From NCBI GenBank assembly GCA_964583095.1, contig CAZOVB010000001.1, forward strand, positions 228,303-292,302: a stretch of DNA of 64,000 bases. Direction: 5' to 3'. The translations under genes were made by a program, and so were the position numbers. The notes under the pieces were generated by a model that saw only the letters and a list, made by a program, of their open reading frames with translations, had not been told where the DNA came from and searched no databases. Within the stretch, counting starts at the first letter, position 1; each line of letters begins with the position of its first letter. This document shows, piece by piece, positions 49,501 to 58,676 of this stretch. Source of the stretch: CAZOVB01 sp964583095. Lineage in GTDB: Bacteria; Planctomycetota; Phycisphaerae; SM23-33.

Positions 49501-51327
49501 TCAGCTTTCCTTTCGTATGTAGTGCAGGCCCTGGGCTTCATGGGCGCAAAGGCGCAGGTGGTGTCGACTCGGGTCCTGCCCCTGTCGCGAGCGGGGGCCG
49601 TTGCCCCCTGCCACGCTGAGCAGTTCCATCTCTCCCGCGGCCCGGGGGAAGGACCATTCCAGCTCCACCGGTTCGTCTCCTGCAAAGGCGAATACCAGGG
49701 CCTCGCTCCCGTTGTCCCGCACAAACGCTGCGGCCAGGGCATCGACAGGCCTTTGGGGCGTTGGGGTCAGCGGAATGTAATTTTCCAGAACCAGGTGCCG
49801 GACCTCCTTGTACCAGTGGATCAAGCCCGAGGCCGATTCGAGAGTGTCCTCGGAAAGCTTCGAGATCCACCCGTCCAACTGCAGGCGCCCCATCATCCGC
49901 GAGAGCAACTGGGTCTTGGCGAATCGGCTTTGGGAGGTCTGCTCGCCCATAGGCACCGACCGGGCCAGGAGCTGACCCGGCAGCACGGTGTTGGCGTGGA
50001 ACTGCATCCAGCGGCAGTTCCAGGCGTTGTCGGTATGGTCGGACATCCAGACGGTGTGGCTGCGGCGGACCAGGCCCAGGTCGAACCGCCTGCCCCCGCT
50101 TGCGCAGGTTTCCATGTGCAGATCGGGGAATCGCTCCAGGGTGCGGTCAAGCACTTCGTGCAGGCCCCGGACATACTCGAAGACGTACTTGCCGGTCGGG
50201 TCCTTCTGTCGAAGGATCGCGTGAGGCTCGAAGTTGAAGTCCCACTTGATCCACTCCACCCCCAGGGGTTCGATCCAGCGGGCGAGAGTCTCCACCGCCC
50301 AGTCTCGCGCCTGCTTTCGGGACAAGTCCAGCAGCAGGCTCTGGCCGGGGCCCTTGTCGGGGTTGCGTCCCAGGAACAGTTCGGGCCTGCGGGCAAAGGC
50401 CTCTCCGTTGGCGACGGTGCGTTCCAGTTCGAACCACAGGCCGAACTTCATCCCCGCTGCGCGGACCTCCCGGGCCAGCGGGGCCAGCCCCTCGGGCCAG
50501 CGCGTCGCGTCGTGCGTTTCATAGTTGCCCACCCCCTCGGGGAAGCCTCCGCCAAACCAGCAGGCATCGTGGGTGAACACTTCCACCCCCAGCCGGGCCG
50601 CTGCGGAAATCTGGGGCAGGAGATTGTCCCGGCAGACCTTGTCGCCGATGCCGTCCCAACTGTTGTAGCTGACCAGCCCCACGCGGCCCCCGCCTGGCCA
50701 GGGAGGACTGATCTGCCGCCGGACATACCGCCTCGCCGCGGCGTAGCCCTGCTCCCAGCTTCCCGAAAAGGCAACAAAGTGGGCCCGGGGAAGTTCGAGT
50801 GTCTCCCCCTGCTCCAGGCAGAGCTGATTCGTGGGGATCCGAAGACTCACTGCGCTTCGGCTTCCAGAGGGCTCACCGGCCGGCTCGAGGACAATCCGCC
50901 AGTCGCCCGACCATTCCATCCCGACAAAAAAACCCGCCGAGGCGTCTCGCGTCCTGGCCAGGGCCATGGGAAGGAAGAAGTTCGAACACCACAGGCCGAT
51001 CTCTCGCCCGATGGTGTGTCGTCCCGTCAGCCCGAACGCCCGATGCGGTGCGTAAGCCACCGGCGGGGTGACCGTCTCGCAGCCTCCCCCGCCCAGGTGC
51101 ACGATCTCCCAGTCTTCCAGGGGAACATCCAGCACGATGCGCAGCGGCTCGATGGCGTCGATTCCCTCTACCGGACCGGCCAGGCGGACCGTGTGGCAGA
51201 GCCCGCCGTCGGCCACCTTCACTTGCACCTGTGCATCGGTTGCATTGCCGGCGCGCCAGCCGGCTTGGATTGCCCTGCCGGGCGATTCCGTATAGAGCTG
51301 ATTGATCCGCGAAACAAGATCGTTCAT
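49501..51327 (-). CDS. Glycoside hydrolase family 36-like alpha-galactosidase
   Basis: 608 residues from the ATG at 51327, which overlaps the upstream sulfatase stop (ATGA). An N-terminal beta-sandwich leads to the TIM barrel with VGLVSYNSWDGIGDK, FTHDACWFGG, FGLWFELERTVANGEA, the nucleophile Asp363 in EWIKWDFNFEP, and the acid/base Asp430 in HTVWMSDHTDN. METCASGGRRFDLG is also typical. It should remove alpha-linked galactose or a related sugar from oligosaccharides. No signal peptide, so it acts on imported substrate. Confidence 0.87.
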   Translation of the reverse strand: MNDLVSRINQLYTESPGRAIQAGWRAGNATDAQVQVKVADGGLCHTVRLAGPVEGIDAIEPLRIVLDVPLEDWEIVHLGGGGCETVTPPVAYAPHRAFGLTGRHTIGREIGLWCSNFFLPMALARTRDASAGFFVGMEWSGDWRIVLEPAGEPSGSRSAVSLRIPTNQLCLEQGETLELPRAHFVAFSGSWEQGYAAARRYVRRQISPPWPGGGRVGLVSYNSWDGIGDKVCRDNLLPQISAAARLGVEVFTHDACWFGGGFPEGVGNYETHDATRWPEGLAPLAREVRAAGMKFGLWFELERTVANGEAFARRPELFLGRNPDKGPGQSLLLDLSRKQARDWAVETLARWIEPLGVEWIKWDFNFEPHAILRQKDPTGKYVFEYVRGLHEVLDRTLERFPDLHMETCASGGRRFDLGLVRRSHTVWMSDHTDNAWNCRWMQFHANTVLPGQLLARSVPMGEQTSQSRFAKTQLLSRMMGRLQLDGWISKLSEDTLESASGLIHWYKEVRHLVLENYIPLTPTPQRPVDALAAAFVRDNGSEALVFAFAGDEPVELEWSFPRAAGEMELLSVAGGNGPRSRQGQDPSRHHLRLCAHEAQGLHYIRKES

Positions 51328-52640
51328 TTGTTCCATTTCTTCTCGAGCAGGCACTGCTGGAGCTTCTGGACGATATCGGGTTTCGCCTGGGCTATGTCCT
51401 TCGACTCGGCCGGATCTTCGTGGAGGTCGAACAACCGCACCGGCGTGTCCTGCCAGTCGGTGACGAGTTTGTAGCGTCCGTCGTAGGCGATCCGCCAGCT
51501 TCCCAGCCCCGAAAGCACCACGTCGCGATGCGACTGCGTCTTCCCGGACAGGACATCTCGGAGGCTCCGGCTGTCCATCTGGCCCGGGTCCAGGCCCGCG
51601 AAGTCCAGGCAGGTGGCCGTGACATCCAGGTTCGTACTGGGCCCGTCATGTCGGAGCCCCCCCTTTACGTCCAGTCTGGGGCCCCAGATCAGCATCGGGA
51701 CCGACACCGAGGCGTGGAAGGGCTTGCTCTTGCCCCAGGCGCATTTGTCCCCGAGCATCTCCCCATGGTCGCTGGAGTAGATGATCAGCGTGTTGTCCAG
51801 TTCGCCGATTCGTTCGAGGTGATCCATCAGGCGTCCAAGCCACATGTCGATATTGGTGCACATGGCTGCGTAGTTCTGCCTGCACCAGTTCAGGGCCTTG
51901 GGGTCGTCGCTTTCGTTTTCGATGGCCGGTGGGAAGTTTACGCCCTCGTATTGGAGCTTCATCTCCAGCGTGACATCCCACGGATTGTGCGGGCCGGGGA
52001 AGTTGATCTGGAGGAACCAGGGCTTGTCCGCCGGTTTGCGGGCCAACAGCTCAAAGGCATTGTCGGCCACCCAGTTGTCCCCGTAGGCCCACTCAGGCAG
52101 CGCCGTGGGATGCGAAACCGTCGCGGGCTTGCGACTCCACATGTCCTGGGCGTAGATCGAAGCGAGGTTCGAGTCGTGCAGAAACTTGAGATAAGGGCCT
52201 TTGGGCTCCTTCCAGCCACTGTTGACCCCGTCCCACTTGCCCTCCGAGTCGATCCCGTCGGAGAAGCCCCATTCCTTGACGCAGCGCGAGCCGTCCAGGT
52301 TCCAGTCCAGTGTGGCCTTGTGCAGGTCAAACTTCCCGCAGCCCATCACGTGGTAGCCGGCCTCATCGCGAAGACGGCGGTAGAAGTTCGGCTCGTCCAG
52401 GGGCAGGTTCATGCCGTTGCCGGCCACCGGGTTGTGGTCGTATTCCAGGCCGGTAGCGATGCACGCCCGGGAAGGAGCACAGACCGGGGAGGGGCAAAGC
52501 GTGTCGGTGAAGGTCACCCCTTCGGCCGCAAGGCGGTCCAGGTTCTCAGTCCTGACCGGGACCTGCTCCAGGAAGCCCATGTACTCGCGTCGCTGCTGGT
52601 CGGGAAACAGAAACAGGATGTTGGGTTTGTTCTGAGGCAT
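51324..52640 (-). CDS. Cys-type sulfatase
   Basis: 438 residues from the ATG at 52640 (MPQNKPNILFLFPDQQRREY); the frame is open 29 codons upstream without family resemblance. Formylglycine motif CAPSR at residues 54-58; IYSSDHGEMLGDKCAWGKSK later in the chain holds metal ligands. No signal peptide. It is the first gene of the coupled operon sulfatase, GH36, sulfatase and lies about 130 bases after an unrelated small gene. The three window sulfatases differ clearly from each other. Confidence 0.92.
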   Translation of the reverse strand: MPQNKPNILFLFPDQQRREYMGFLEQVPVRTENLDRLAAEGVTFTDTLCPSPVCAPSRACIATGLEYDHNPVAGNGMNLPLDEPNFYRRLRDEAGYHVMGCGKFDLHKATLDWNLDGSRCVKEWGFSDGIDSEGKWDGVNSGWKEPKGPYLKFLHDSNLASIYAQDMWSRKPATVSHPTALPEWAYGDNWVADNAFELLARKPADKPWFLQINFPGPHNPWDVTLEMKLQYEGVNFPPAIENESDDPKALNWCRQNYAAMCTNIDMWLGRLMDHLERIGELDNTLIIYSSDHGEMLGDKCAWGKSKPFHASVSVPMLIWGPRLDVKGGLRHDGPSTNLDVTATCLDFAGLDPGQMDSRSLRDVLSGKTQSHRDVVLSGLGSWRIAYDGRYKLVTDWQDTPVRLFDLHEDPAESKDIAQAKPDIVQKLQQCLLEKKWNK

Positions 52641-52770
52641 CGGGGTCCGGCTCCTTAGCTGAAGTTGACTCGGACCGAGCATACCGATTCCACGGGGAGT
52701 TGGCGAGAGTCCGGGGGTATTTTTCACATCGGCCTGGGCACCAAGCAGAACCCGACCCGGTGAGATCGGG

Positions 52771-53025
52771 TCAACTGAGCAGTTGGTCGATCTCTTCCTG
52801 GGCCCCGCCGGCCAGTTCTCCGCTGCCGGCCTGGAGGATCCCCCGCATTTCGATCAGCAGCGGTTTGACCTGTTTGAGTCGAGCCCCCGAGACCAGTTGG
52901 GCCCGGAGCATGTGCGCCCGTTCCAGCAGGAGTTGCTGATCGGAATCGCCCAGCCCGAGGCGTCCGTGGAATTCCTGCAGCGCCCCGGCCAGGTCAAACA
53001 GACGATCATCGGTATTTCGCTTCAT
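52771..53025 (-). CDS. Small hypothetical protein
   Basis: 84 residues from the ATG at 53025, preceded by GGAGGG. It begins MKRNTDDRLFDLAGALQEFH and is mostly helical with many Leu, Gln and Glu residues, ending EEIDQLLS. No cysteine clusters, membrane segments or known motifs are seen. It stands between the HAD phosphatase gene and the sulfatase operon on the same strand. Family not recognised. Confidence 0.65.
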   Translation of the reverse strand: MKRNTDDRLFDLAGALQEFHGRLGLGDSDQQLLLERAHMLRAQLVSGARLKQVKPLLIEMRGILQAGSGELAGGAQEEIDQLLS

Positions 53026-53204
53026 GGTCCCTCCATCATAGCCACCGCGCCATCCAAGGAAAGCGACAACTCGGAAACCACGGCGCCGTTCCCATAAAGG
53101 CCATGCACAATTTTCGTGGCCGTTGTTCCCGTCCCTTCGGCGATCGCATTCTGAGACGTGACTTTGCAGGGTGGGCCCCTGCGCAGCGGCTCCCGCGCCG
53201 CGGC

Positions 53205-54050
53205 CTATGTCTCGAAACGCCCGTCGAGGAGGTCGTGGATGAACCGGGCGAGGGTGTCCTGGACGACAACGTCGCCGCGTTGTTTGATCTCGTCGCGTGC
53301 CTGGGGCATGACAGCCCCCAGGCCGGCGCTTTCCAGCAGGTGAACATCGTTGATGTCGTCGCCCACCGCGGCTACAGCCCCCATGCCCAGCCCGCAGCCC
53401 TGGGCGACATACCGGACCCCCGAGGCCTTGTTGACACTGGGAGCATAGGCCTCGATGACCGTCATGTCGAAGTTCGGTGCGTGGATCGTGTACAGGTGCA
53501 GTCGGTCGCGGAACCTGCGGGAGAGTTCCTCTCCCAACGACCGGGCCTGGCCCGGATCGATCATGGCAATGAGCCTCGCACAGGCCCAGAGGTCCGAGTC
53601 CTCCATGGCGTCGCACTCGCGGATCTTCACCGGGAAGCGGTCGAGCCATCGGCTGCGGACCTGGACGTAGTTGTCTCCGGGGCAGACAAGATAGTCACAA
53701 CCGGTGCGCCACTCGTCCAGCGTAGCCACGACGGAGAGCCCCTTTTCCAGCAGGATTCGGGAAAGCTCGACGGCCGCTTGGGGCTCGATCCGCCGGAGGC
53801 AGAGAGTTCTGCCCAGGAGGGGTTCGCGGACCATGGCCCCGGCCAGGACGATCAGCGGATCGTGCGGCTGGGGCATTTGAAGCTCCTGCCAGACCCCCAG
53901 CGTTTCCTTGTACGTTCTTCCCGTGGCCAGGCAGACATGAAGCCCCTTGGCGCAGGCACGCTGCAGTGCTTCGCGGGTGGCCGGGGGGATCTTTCCGTCC
54001 GGGCCCAGCAGCGTTCCGTCGACATCCAGGGCCAGCAGCTTGTACTTCAT
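53205..54050 (-). CDS. Cof-type HAD-superfamily phosphatase
   Basis: 281 residues from the ATG at 54050 (MKYKLLALDVDGTLLGPDGK). HAD motif I is DVDGT (Asp9, Asp11), and motif IV is VGDDINDVHLLESAG near the C-terminus; the C2-type cap lies between. ASGVRYVAQGCGLGMGAVAA is the expected lysine/gly loop region with KASG. These enzymes dephosphorylate sugar phosphates, flavin or pyridoxal phosphates; the substrate is not evident. A 179-base gap to the next minus-strand gene shows no feature. Confidence 0.88.
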   Translation of the reverse strand: MKYKLLALDVDGTLLGPDGKIPPATREALQRACAKGLHVCLATGRTYKETLGVWQELQMPQPHDPLIVLAGAMVREPLLGRTLCLRRIEPQAAVELSRILLEKGLSVVATLDEWRTGCDYLVCPGDNYVQVRSRWLDRFPVKIRECDAMEDSDLWACARLIAMIDPGQARSLGEELSRRFRDRLHLYTIHAPNFDMTVIEAYAPSVNKASGVRYVAQGCGLGMGAVAAVGDDINDVHLLESAGLGAVMPQARDEIKQRGDVVVQDTLARFIHDLLDGRFET

Positions 54051-54167
54051 GGTTTTTCTCTCGGGATTGCAGTTCGGGCTCTTGGGTGAGCTTCTTACCA
54101 CGGGCCGCTTTGGAGGGCAAGGGTTCCAGAACCGGCGGTTTTCCGGTCAGGTGTCTATGATGGGTTG

Positions 54168-54444
54168 ATGTCCGAACCGAAATCCCAAACCGGCATGCTC
54201 CGAAGCCTCTCGACCCTCAAGGCCGTCTACCTGGGGCTGGGCTCCATCGTAGGCACGGGAGTCTTTGTCAGCATCGCCCTGGCCGGGGGGATCACGGGTC
54301 CTTCGGTGCTGGTGGGCGGGCTGTCTGTTTCTGGCCTTCTGGGTGCCCTGGCGGATCTGGGCGCTGGGGCTGGGGATCCTGGCAATCGGCATCGTGTGGC
54401 ATCTTTTGGCCCGGCGGATCTTCGTCTCAAAGGCGGAAACCTGA
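54168..54444 (+). pseudogene. APC-type amino acid permease, internally deleted
   Basis: The first part reads MSEPKSQTGMLRSLSTLKAV and YLGLGSIVGTGVFVSIALAG, the normal start and first membrane span of an APC-family transporter. After about residue 48, in another frame, the sequence continues CLFLAFWVPWRIWALGLGIL and AIGIVWHLLARRIF, a typical last span, then stops at 54444. The central ten or so spans are missing and the two ends are joined out of frame near 54310..54320. It cannot make a working transporter. Confidence 0.75.
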
Positions 54445-54460
54445 ACCACCGGTTTTGCTC

Positions 54461-54488
54461 TTGACGCGGCGAGGGGGCCCGATAGATT
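54461..54488 (+). promoter_or_regulatory. Possible promoter of the first UroD-fold gene
   Basis: TTGACG (54461..54466), a 16-base spacer and TAGATT (54483..54488) lie 40 bases before the ATG at 54528. The transcript would start about 54495, leaving room for the AAGGAG ribosome-binding site. Confidence 0.45.
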
Positions 54489-54527
54489 TGCCCGGTATTG
54501 TCACCCACACAAGAAGGAGAGTCGCGC

Positions 54528-55616
54528 ATGTCCGATCTGGTTACTCCCGAGCGCCGGCAGAGCCTGCGGGAGACATTCGATGCCTTCTATCGACGCGAGC
54601 TTGGACGGCCTGTCGTGCGATGCATGCTCACCGGCTGTGAGCCGGATCGGGATCAGCCAAAGATTTCCAACCTCCGGCAGGGGGACTTCTGGGACCCGGG
54701 CAACAGCCCCGAGGAGCTGATCGACAGTATCGACTATGAACTGGCCTGCATGGAATTCCTGGGCGATGCCTACCCGCACACCTGGCCCAACTTCGGGCCC
54801 GGGGTTCTGGCGGCCTTTTGCGGCTGCGAGGTGGAATCCCATCCGGGAACCACGTGGTTCGGGTTCAAAAATCCGCCCGAGGCGGCCGAGGCGCAGATCG
54901 TCTACAATCCCGAGCACCCCACGGTCGAGCGGATCAAGCAGTTCTACCGGGCCGGTCACCAACGCTGGCAGGGATCGGTGCAGATGGGCATGACGGACCT
55001 GGGCGGGAACCTGGACGTGGTGGCGAGCTTCAGGCCCTCGGAGAAACTCCTGCTGGACCTGTACGATGCTCCCGAGGAAGTTCAGAGGCTCACGTGGGAA
55101 GCCCACGAAGCCTGGCAGGAAGCTTTTGAGGACCTCAACGGCGCGGTCAAGCCCCAGTCGGACAACCCGGTCGGCTACTCCGCCTGGGCGGGAATCGCCT
55201 GCTCCGAGCCTTCGTACATGCTTCAGTGCGACTTCTGCTACATGATCGGCCCGGAGATGTTCGACCGGTTCGTCAAGCCGGAGCTGGAGGCCACCTGCAG
55301 GAAACTCACCCACGCATGGTATCACCTGGACGGGGCGGGGCAGTTGCCTCATCTGGACTCGCTGCTTCAGATCGACGAGCTTTTCGGCGTGCAGTGGGTT
55401 CCCGGAGACGGCGCGCCGCCGCAGATCGAGTGGATGGATGTATTCAAGAAGATCCGCGATGCCGGCAAAGCCATGCAGATCTGGGGCAAGCCGGGCGATC
55501 TCCAGGTCTATGCCGACGCGCTGGGCAGGACAGAGGGGATCTGGTTCGAGACGAGCTTCCCGGCCGATCAACGGGACGAGGCCTTGCGTTTCTGCGACAA
55601 GTGGCTCCGGAGCTGA
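54528..55616 (+). CDS. Uroporphyrinogen decarboxylase-fold protein
   Basis: 362 residues from the ATG at 54528, with AAGGAG nine bases upstream. The UroD-like TIM barrel is recognisable from GMTDLGGNLDVVASFRPSEK, LQCDFCYMIGPEMFDRFVKP and YHLDGAGQLPHLDSLLQI. It is not HemE: the arginine-rich substrate motif is missing. Related proteins are methyltransferases that act with corrinoid proteins, where zinc is held by His-x-Cys; here the site reads HLD. Function is unknown. It is paralogous to the gene at 58677..59813. Confidence 0.82.
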   Translation: MSDLVTPERRQSLRETFDAFYRRELGRPVVRCMLTGCEPDRDQPKISNLRQGDFWDPGNSPEELIDSIDYELACMEFLGDAYPHTWPNFGPGVLAAFCGCEVESHPGTTWFGFKNPPEAAEAQIVYNPEHPTVERIKQFYRAGHQRWQGSVQMGMTDLGGNLDVVASFRPSEKLLLDLYDAPEEVQRLTWEAHEAWQEAFEDLNGAVKPQSDNPVGYSAWAGIACSEPSYMLQCDFCYMIGPEMFDRFVKPELEATCRKLTHAWYHLDGAGQLPHLDSLLQIDELFGVQWVPGDGAPPQIEWMDVFKKIRDAGKAMQIWGKPGDLQVYADALGRTEGIWFETSFPADQRDEALRFCDKWLRS

Positions 55617-55644
55617 GCCGGCCCGGGTCGGGGGCAAAGAGAAT

Positions 55645-55678
55645 CGGGGACCAGACATCTGCATTGGCCTGGTCCCCG
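55645..55678. terminator. Hairpin between convergent genes
   Basis: A perfect ten-base-pair stem CGGGGACCAG / CTGGTCCCCG with a 14-base loop lies between the convergent UroD-fold and PQQ-like genes. No T tract follows on either strand. Likely a shared 3' boundary. Confidence 0.5.
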
Positions 55679-55706
55679 AGGGGTAGCTTCGCAACTCAGT
55701 GGGCGA

Positions 55707-57224
55707 TCAGTGTCTCTTCTCGCCCTCTTCGAACGCCTTTTCCTTCACGGCGCTCATCGGCTTGTGGGTCTTCATGTACTCAGGCCCGCCGTAAGCGGTG
55801 ATATCCCGCCGCGTGCCGACGATCAGCATTCCATCGGTCATGCCGGCCTGGGGGTTGTTCGAGGCGGCCATCTCTTTGTGGAACAACTGCCCGCCATCGT
55901 GGTCGGCCTCGAAGATGTAGAAATCCCGCTGCTCGTTCATGACGAAGATCTTCCCATCGCCGACCGCCTGGAAGTAGTTCCAGATGCAGGCGGTGATATC
56001 TTCCTGCCAGAGGACCTTGCCTTCCTGCTGGAGATCCAGGCATTTGACATACCCGGCGTGGGTGGAGATGAAGAGCTTGTCGTCGACGATCGAGGGCGTG
56101 GAGAAGGTGCGGTTGATCTGGCTGAACCAGACCTGGTTCGTCTCGGTCACGTCGCCGGTTCCGGTCGGGTCAATACACATGACACCGCCGTTGCCAATGC
56201 GTCGCTTGCCTTCCTGGTTGCTGTAGGCCTTGTCACGGGCCAGGGAAACATACAGCTTGCCCTTGTAGTAGACCGGGGTGGAGATGATCTCGCACCAGCC
56301 GATCCGCCGGTCGCCCATCTGGCCCATATAAGCGGCGTAAGGCATGGGAGTTCCGTCCTCGGCCACACGGTATTCCTTCGGATTGGCGTCGCAGCGCCAG
56401 ATTTCTTCGAGGGTCGAGACCTGTCCCTGCGGGAACGTGTCGGGCGCGGCCAGGCCGTATACATACCCGTGGGCGTCGCCGAAGAAGACCTGCCTGCGTC
56501 CGTTGATGACGGCCGAGGAAAGCGAACTCCAACTTCCGTGCTGGTGGGGTCCCAGAATAATCTCGTCTTGGGCGACCAGTTCGCCGGTCTCCTTGTGGAA
56601 GACCAGGACATTCGGATGCCACGGATGCTCGATGGAGTTGGTGTACCAGTTGTCGCAATCGCTTCCGGTTGCGTGGCCGGTGGTGATCCAGATGTAATCG
56701 CCCAGGATCAGCGGCGTCCCGTGGGTCCCGTGCATGCTGTTCATGTACTTCTTGGTGGTATCGGCCTGCCAGATCTCCTCACCGGTCGAGGCATCGGCAC
56801 AGAAGAGGCTGTTTCCTCCGCGAACGTAGAGCTTTCCGTTTTCCACGATCGGCACGGCCGAGAGACCGTAGCCACCGGCCCGCTGGGAGAATTCCTTCTG
56901 CCAGATGACCTTGCCGGTTTCCAGTTCGAGGCAGATCATGGCCGCTCCGCGACTTCGGATCCGCTCGGGCATATTGTCGGAGCTGACGCCGCAGTAGACC
57001 TTGCCGTCTGCGATGGTGATAATGTTGAAGAACGACCGGTTGTGCAGATCCACCTGCCAGAGGCGATTGTCATCGCCGAGATGGTCGGGCAGATCCTTGG
57101 CCGGAACCACGTTGTTGCGGTGGATGTTCTCGTACCACTGTGTCGGCTCGTCGCCGGCAAGAACAGGCAAAGCGATCGCAAGCGTAAGGGCGAAGAGACA
57201 AATCGGTTTCATCGAACGAATCAT
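55707..57224 (-). CDS. Secreted PQQ-like beta-propeller protein
   Basis: 505 residues from the ATG at 57224, which overlaps the upstream stop (ATGA). A signal peptide is visible (MIRSMKPICLFALTLAIALP, cleaved near VLAGDEP). The body is a repeat propeller with blades such as GKLYVRGGNSLFCADASTGE, KVYCGVSSDNMPERIRSRGA and GYVKCLDLQQEGKVLWQED. Catalytic residues of quinoprotein dehydrogenases are not apparent, so it is more likely a binding or scaffold protein. It is the second gene of a two-gene operon with another secreted propeller. Confidence 0.82.
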   Translation of the reverse strand: MIRSMKPICLFALTLAIALPVLAGDEPTQWYENIHRNNVVPAKDLPDHLGDDNRLWQVDLHNRSFFNIITIADGKVYCGVSSDNMPERIRSRGAAMICLELETGKVIWQKEFSQRAGGYGLSAVPIVENGKLYVRGGNSLFCADASTGEEIWQADTTKKYMNSMHGTHGTPLILGDYIWITTGHATGSDCDNWYTNSIEHPWHPNVLVFHKETGELVAQDEIILGPHQHGSWSSLSSAVINGRRQVFFGDAHGYVYGLAAPDTFPQGQVSTLEEIWRCDANPKEYRVAEDGTPMPYAAYMGQMGDRRIGWCEIISTPVYYKGKLYVSLARDKAYSNQEGKRRIGNGGVMCIDPTGTGDVTETNQVWFSQINRTFSTPSIVDDKLFISTHAGYVKCLDLQQEGKVLWQEDITACIWNYFQAVGDGKIFVMNEQRDFYIFEADHDGGQLFHKEMAASNNPQAGMTDGMLIVGTRRDITAYGGPEYMKTHKPMSAVKEKAFEEGEKRH

Positions 57225-58423
57225 TCGGACACCTCGAGTTTCCAGAGGGAACCGGCCATGCCGGCGGCGTAAAGGGTATTGGTCTTGTGATCCCACGCGT
57301 AGTCGTGTCGCAGCCAGAGCGGCTCGACATCCGACCGCCACGCGGTGGGGTCACGGAACAGGCCACAGAGCTTCTTCCAGCTCCTGGCTCCGTCTTCGGT
57401 CTTGTAGACGCCATCTTCGGTGACCACGACCATCTGGTCGGCGTCGGAGCCGAAGAAGGGCCCCTTGCGGATCATCGCCAGCTCGGCCCCCTTGAGCGAC
57501 CAGCTCTTGCCGGCGTCGCTGGAGACCAGCAGCCCCTTCTCCCCGCCCCAGTAGAGCTTGCCGTCAAAGAGAATCGGCGTATGGGCTGCGGCCAGGTGCT
57601 CCGAAACCGTCTCAAAGGTCGCCCCGTCGTCGGTGCTTCGCTTCATGCCGTCGTGGTCGCCCAGGAGGACCGCCCCGTCGGCGATGCCGTAGCCCAGAAC
57701 ATGTGCCTCGTCCCAGCGGGCGTAGTTGCCCGGCTCTCTGGCCTTGATCCACTTGACGTTGAAGTACGGCTCGACGATGCCGGCGATCTTGGTCTGGATC
57801 TGGTCGAAGCTCTCCCCGCCGTCGTGGCTGATCGCCAGGCGAGGCCGAATGCGAGGCTGGGCAATCACGTGCATGGGCGTCTGGTCGGACCAATCCACCA
57901 TGCCGTGTACGTAGCCGCCGTAGCCCTGGAGCCCCTTGGCCTTTTGCATGGGGGTCCATGTCTTGCCGCCATCGAGGGTCATCGCGCTGCGGGCACGCCG
58001 GTTCCTGCCGTTTTCGCTCATCGGGGCCGGCGGATTTGCACGGAAGATGGCCATGCGTCCCGGGCGACTCTGGTCGAGCTGAATGCTGAACGACCGCACC
58101 CAGCCGCCGGCGACGTTGCCATCGTCAATCCGCTTCCAGCTCTTGCCCCCGTCGGGGCTGTGATACAGGCCGAACGGCTCGCCGTTGAGGCAGGCCAGCA
58201 GGTCGCCGCTGTGGCGGTCCACCGCGATGCCGCCGATGCCGCGGGCGCCGGGAACGCTGTCGTCGTAGCCCTCGACGCTTCCGGTCAGGGCGGGGGTGAT
58301 GTTCGTCCAGTCGTCCTGGCCGGCTCGGACGGGACCTGCCGTCAAAATCGGGATCAGCAGGAACAGGACCGCAGGAAAAAGTTTCCGTCGGGTTGGATCC
58401 TGTCTGTGGGCAATCGTAACCAT
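57221..58423 (-). CDS. Secreted BNR/Asp-box beta-propeller protein
   Basis: 400 residues with a signal peptide (hydrophobic about 14-34, cleaved near RAGQDDW). At least six Asp-box repeats are seen, for example SPDGGKSWKRI, TLDGGKTWTPM, SHDGGESFDQI, STDDGATFETV, SSDAGKSWSLK and TEDGARSWKKL. The fold is shared by sialidases, Vps10-like and photosystem assembly proteins; sialidase catalytic residues are not evident. AGGAG precedes the ATG by about eight bases. It leads the operon with the PQQ-like propeller. Confidence 0.83.
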   Translation of the reverse strand: MVTIAHRQDPTRRKLFPAVLFLLIPILTAGPVRAGQDDWTNITPALTGSVEGYDDSVPGARGIGGIAVDRHSGDLLACLNGEPFGLYHSPDGGKSWKRIDDGNVAGGWVRSFSIQLDQSRPGRMAIFRANPPAPMSENGRNRRARSAMTLDGGKTWTPMQKAKGLQGYGGYVHGMVDWSDQTPMHVIAQPRIRPRLAISHDGGESFDQIQTKIAGIVEPYFNVKWIKAREPGNYARWDEAHVLGYGIADGAVLLGDHDGMKRSTDDGATFETVSEHLAAAHTPILFDGKLYWGGEKGLLVSSDAGKSWSLKGAELAMIRKGPFFGSDADQMVVVTEDGVYKTEDGARSWKKLCGLFRDPTAWRSDVEPLWLRHDYAWDHKTNTLYAAGMAGSLWKLEVSE

Positions 58424-58610
58424 TCAGCATCTCCTGTTATCCTAAAGGCTGGAAATATCTCAGTTGACCCGTAGCGGGCCCTTCCTGTGTATACGTGATA
58501 CTAACACAAGCGATGATCAAACGTATTGACAGTTCTTGCCCTTGATGCAAAATAGTAAGCCATTTGCTCCAAAACGCACCCTCGGGCCCACAGGCCGAGG
58601 CAATTCCTGT

Positions 58611-58638
58611 TGGACAGCTTCGCCGTTGCGCGGATAAT
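58611..58638 (+). promoter_or_regulatory. Possible promoter of the second UroD-fold gene
   Basis: TGGACA (58611..58616), a 16-base spacer and GATAAT (58633..58638) lie 39 bases before the ATG at 58677. The rest of the 253-base divergent gap shows a TTGACA at about 58528 with no good partner. Confidence 0.45.
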
Positions 58639-58676
58639 CTAAACCCGGAACCACAAACGACTTGATAGGGCAGAAG

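Noticed and set aside
48616..51474. 952-codon plus-strand frame opposite a sulfatase and the GH36 gene
   Set aside because: Spans two well-supported minus-strand genes; translation is low-complexity and unlike known proteins.
54528..55616. Calling the UroD-fold genes hemE
   Set aside because: The arginine-rich substrate motif near the HemE N-terminus is missing and the overall sequence fits other UroD-superfamily members.
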